A DNA stretch of 64,000 bases from Ciceribacter sp. L1K22. Its GTDB lineage: Bacteria; Pseudomonadota; Alphaproteobacteria; Rhizobiales; Rhizobiaceae. Positions within the stretch are counted from its first letter, which is position 1. The number at the start of each line of letters is the position of its first letter. A program made the position numbers and the translations under genes. Under the pieces are notes generated by a model. That model did not search any database and was not told the origin of the DNA. It worked only from the letters and a program-made list of their open reading frames with translations. Below are positions 61,368 to 64,000 of the stretch, piece after piece. The DNA lies in assembly GCF_017599385.1 (NCBI RefSeq), contig NZ_JAGFPK010000001.1, forward strand, positions 2,812,636 to 2,876,635. The letters are read 5' to 3'.

Positions 61368-61826
61368 TTACTGCGGCGGCGTGCCGTCCGTGCGGAAGGA
61401 CGCCACGAAGGACGTGCCCTCGGCCAGCGCACCGACGCACCGGATCGTCACGGGGCCGCGGCTCGGATCGGTATAGCTGCAGCGTCCCGTCGCACGAACC
61501 GCCTGTGGCTTCACGGCCTCCTCGCCGGTGTTGAACACAACCCGGTCGATCGGGAAACCACCGCGCTTGTCGGTCGCCTTGCCGCTGAACGTCACGATGT
61601 GATTGTTGGCCATCAGGAAATAGATGCCGTTGCGGCCATCCGCGTGCTCGGAGCCGCCCAGCATGCCCGTGCAGGCCGGCGTCATGTCCTGCTTGCCCAT
61701 GGCGACGCGCAGGCATTGCCCGGAGAACGTGACGAATTCCGGCGCTTTCAGCCCGCTTCTTGCCTGCCCGGTCGAAGGTGCGGCGAGAAGGACTGTGGCG
61801 GCCATCAGAGCCAGGGCGATCTTCAT
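61368..61826 (-). CDS. Secreted protein of unknown function
   Basis: 152 residues. A clear signal peptide (MKIALALMAATVLLAAPSTG, about 22 residues to QA) is followed by a small beta-rich domain with four cysteines that could form two disulfides in the periplasm (around CLRV, ACTGM, RCSYT and RCVGA). I do not recognise a named family. It is convergent with the AGE gene six bases away and separated from the tct operon by its terminator. Confidence 0.75.
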   Translation of the reverse strand: MKIALALMAATVLLAAPSTGQARSGLKAPEFVTFSGQCLRVAMGKQDMTPACTGMLGGSEHADGRNGIYFLMANNHIVTFSGKATDKRGGFPIDRVVFNTGEEAVKPQAVRATGRCSYTDPSRGPVTIRCVGALAEGTSFVASFRTDGTPPQ

Positions 61827-61930
61827 TGGCGATCTCCGGATAGATACAATGTGCTTCCAAGACTATCGCGGCCGCCTTTCGTGAAGCTTGGCCAGGCCTC
61901 GTCAGATACATACATGCAGCATGTATCAAA

Positions 61931-61958
61931 AGAAAAAGCCGGACTCTCGCCCGGCTTT
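61931..61958 (-). terminator. Terminator of the tct operon
   Basis: AAAGCCGG at 61935-61942 pairs with CCGGCTTT at 61951-61958. On the minus strand the stem runs into TTTTTCTTTTG. It lies 22 bases after the tctA stop. Confidence 0.8.
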
Positions 61959-61979
61959 CTTCGTGATCGTTGCGACGGC

Positions 61980-63494
61980 TCAGTTCATCGCGGCGGCGGC
62001 TTCCCGCATCCGGCGCTTGGCGCGCCTTGAAAGGAAGACCGGGAACACCGCGACCGCAATGGCCATGCACCACAAAACGATGCAGATCGTGCTGCTGAAG
62101 AGGATGGAGACCTCCCCGCCACTGATTGCCAGCGCGTTGCGCAGGTTCACTTCCATGACCCGCCCGAGCACGAAGCCCAGGATGATCGGCGCCATATCGA
62201 AGCCTGCCTTGCGCAATAGCCAGCCAGCCATTCCGATCGCGAACATCAGGTAGATCGAGAAGATCGACGCATGGGTGGAGTATACCCCGACGATCGACAG
62301 GACCAGGATGCCGGGTACCAGCAGCCAGTTCGGCACCGTCAATACGCGGGCGAAGATCTGCACCAGCGGCAGGTTGAGCGCCAGCAGGATCAGGTTGCCG
62401 ACGAACAGCGATGCCACGAGGCCGCCCACGATTTCCGGCCGTTCCGTCAGCAGCATCGGACCCGGCTGGATGTTGTAGAGCATCAGCGCGCCCAGCATGA
62501 CGGCGGTGGTACCGGAACCCGGAACACCGAGTGTGAGCATCGGCACGAATGCGCCGCAGGCCGTGGCGTTGTTCGCGGCTTCCGGCGCGGCGAGCCCACG
62601 CACGTCACCCTTTCCGAACGTGCCTTCGGTATCGGAAATACGCTTTGCTGTTGTATATGAGATCGCGCTCGACACCGAAGCGCCCGTGCCGGGAAGAACA
62701 CCGACGACGAAACCGATGATGGCGCTGCGCACGGTAGTACCGGCGCTTTTGGTGATGTCGGAGAGACGCGCGGTCATCCGGCCGAGTTCGCGGATCACCG
62801 TCATCCCACGCCCCTGGTTTTCCAGGATGATGAGCGCCTCGGATATCGAGAACAGACCGATGACGAGAACGACAAACTCGATGCCGTCGCCGAGTTCCGG
62901 CTCGTTGAACGTGAAGCGGTAGGCGCCGGACGTCGGATCGAGACCGACGGTCGCCAGCATCAGGCCGAGCGTGCAGCCGATCAGCGTCTTGACCGGCTGG
63001 CTGCCGACCATCGAGCCGAGCGTCGCGAACGCGAACACCATCAGCACGAAGTATTCGGCAGGGCCAAAACCGATCGCCAGACCGGAGAGGATGGGCGCAA
63101 AGAGCGCAAGACCCGCCGCCCCGAACATGCCACCCACGAACGAGGCGAGACCCGACAGCGCCAGCGCCTCGCCGGCGCGGCCCTGCTTGGCCATCGGATA
63201 GCCGTCGAGCGCCGTCATGACGGCACCGGCGTCACCTGGAACGTTGAGCAGGATGGAGGAGATGCGGCCGCCATATTCGGCACCGCAATAGATGGCGGCA
63301 AGCAGGATCATCGTGCTTTCCGCCGGCAGGCCCATCGTATAGGCGATCGGCAGGAGAAGCGCGATTCCGTTGATCGGACCGATGGCCGGCAGTGCGCCGA
63401 CCAGTGTGCCGATGAAGCAGCCGACGAGACCGATCAAAAGGTTCTGAAAGGTGAGCGCGACGGCGAAACCCTGCCAGAGATATTCGAAGTTCAT
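61980..63494 (-). CDS. tctA: Tripartite tricarboxylate transporter large permease (TctA family)
   Basis: 504 residues, about 11-12 hydrophobic spans. The TctA signatures GALPAIGPINGIALLLPI and GVLPGTGASVSSAISY are present, the two pseudo-repeat motifs of this family. It forms the channel of a secondary importer driven by an ion gradient, using a periplasmic TctC protein. The TctC gene is not in the window; with tctB ending at the window edge it is probably just upstream. Substrates in the family include citrate, tartrate, aromatic acids and others. Confidence 0.94.
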   Translation of the reverse strand: MNFEYLWQGFAVALTFQNLLIGLVGCFIGTLVGALPAIGPINGIALLLPIAYTMGLPAESTMILLAAIYCGAEYGGRISSILLNVPGDAGAVMTALDGYPMAKQGRAGEALALSGLASFVGGMFGAAGLALFAPILSGLAIGFGPAEYFVLMVFAFATLGSMVGSQPVKTLIGCTLGLMLATVGLDPTSGAYRFTFNEPELGDGIEFVVLVIGLFSISEALIILENQGRGMTVIRELGRMTARLSDITKSAGTTVRSAIIGFVVGVLPGTGASVSSAISYTTAKRISDTEGTFGKGDVRGLAAPEAANNATACGAFVPMLTLGVPGSGTTAVMLGALMLYNIQPGPMLLTERPEIVGGLVASLFVGNLILLALNLPLVQIFARVLTVPNWLLVPGILVLSIVGVYSTHASIFSIYLMFAIGMAGWLLRKAGFDMAPIILGFVLGRVMEVNLRNALAISGGEVSILFSSTICIVLWCMAIAVAVFPVFLSRRAKRRMREAAAAMN

Positions 63495-63527
63495 GGAATT
63501 GATCCTTTCCGGTTCCGGTCCCGAGCC

Positions 63528-63998
63528 TCAGCCGAACAATGCGCCGACGGGCAGATAGACCTCCAGAAGATAGGAGAAGACGAACCACCACAGAGCCGCA
63601 TGACCGACAGCGCCGATAAAGGCCTTGACCGGTGGCGCGCCGAAGATGAGCGCCGCTCCGAAGGTGAGAACAAAGATCGAGATGGCAAAACCGGCCGGCT
63701 CGAACAGTGCGACCGAGACGATCAGCAGTACCGGCACCGAGAGGACGCGAACGAGAAGCGCGCCTGAAGGGAAGCCTTCGGCCGATCCCGGCGAAGCGAT
63801 ATACCAGATGCACAGCAGCCCGAGGACGATCGCGAGCGCGACCGGAAAAACCCGGGGGCCGAGCGGATCGGAGGAGAAGGCGTATTCGATCATGCTGCCG
63901 CCGATACCGTAGGCGAGTGCAAGCAGGATAAGGCAAAGCGCCGCGCCACGGCCGATCAACTGCACGGCCCGGGCTGATGGATGATGGTTTTCTGACAT
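63528..63998 (-). CDS. tctB: Tripartite tricarboxylate transporter small permease (TctB family)
   Basis: 156 residues with four hydrophobic spans and the Tct motif SDPLGPRVFPVALAIVLG after span 1, as is usual for TctB. ATG at 63998 leaves a normal cytoplasmic N-terminus (MSENHHPSARA), so the gene looks complete although it ends two bases from the window edge. It is 33 bases upstream of tctA. Confidence 0.88.
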   Translation of the reverse strand: MSENHHPSARAVQLIGRGAALCLILLALAYGIGGSMIEYAFSSDPLGPRVFPVALAIVLGLLCIWYIASPGSAEGFPSGALLVRVLSVPVLLIVSVALFEPAGFAISIFVLTFGAALIFGAPPVKAFIGAVGHAALWWFVFSYLLEVYLPVGALFG

Positions 63999-64000
63999 GG

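Overview
The window looks like chromosomal DNA of an alphaproteobacterium of the Rhizobiaceae (Rhizobium/Ensifer/Agrobacterium group). The evidence is high GC, dense gene packing with many 4-bp ATGA/GTGA stop-start overlaps, betaine-lipid genes btaAB, an ArsR-methyltransferase regulator (SahR type) next to metF, and many ABC, TRAP and tripartite-tricarboxylate uptake systems linked to catabolic operons. No phage, transposon, CRISPR array, rRNA or tRNA gene was recognised. No gene-free stretch exceeds about 260 bases. The species is not determined.

Layout. (1) 1-5.1 kb: btaA (5' end cut off by the window) and btaB for diacylglyceryl-trimethylhomoserine lipid, a GH25 lipoprotein, a lytic transglycosylase and an EamA exporter. 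(2) 5.3-9.3 kb: a 25-codon membrane-protein gene with its own ribosome-binding site and terminator; sahR-metF on the minus strand with an operator that recurs exactly in front of metH at 60 kb; ettA. (3) 9.5-14.3 kb: a lipase-like hydrolase, then a coupled EamA / CoA-transferase / ThDP-enzyme operon of unknown pathway. (4) 14.4-20.1 kb: a GGDEF-EAL protein, RidA, a DUF442 protein, a DUF4432 epimerase-like protein, an L,D-transpeptidase and an orphan ParA-like ATPase.

(5) 20.3-28.4 kb, minus strand: a seven-gene catabolic unit with an N-formylglutamate-amidohydrolase-like enzyme, TRAP transporter QMP, glutamine-synthetase-like ligase, aldehyde dehydrogenase and iron alcohol dehydrogenase. I read it as a possible gamma-glutamylation route for an amino alcohol or amine. 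A divergent RpiR regulator separates it from (6) 29.5-34.8 kb, a spermidine/iron-type ABC operon with two binding proteins. (7) 34.8-42.3 kb: a carnitine / gamma-butyrobetaine degradation operon (BKACE, carnitine dehydrogenase fused to a thioesterase, acyl-CoA dehydrogenase, acyl-CoA synthetase, enoyl-CoA hydratase) with a divergent GlxA/AraC regulator. (8) 42.4-53.2 kb: a dipeptide-type ABC system with two 529-residue paralogous binding proteins, an XRE regulator between them, a CocE/S15 hydrolase and a zinc alcohol dehydrogenase. (9) 53.4-64 kb: a soluble double-PAS chemotaxis receptor, an HSL-type hydrolase, metH, an AGE-family epimerase, a small secreted protein, and tctA/tctB of a tripartite tricarboxylate transporter.

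How the genes work together. SahR probably links metF and metH into one methionine/SAM-cycle regulon across 50 kb. Regions 5-8 pair transport, catabolism and local regulators for nitrogen-containing osmolytes, amines or peptides, which fits a soil or plant-associated life. Substrates are inferred throughout except for the carnitine set, where the enzyme combination is diagnostic.
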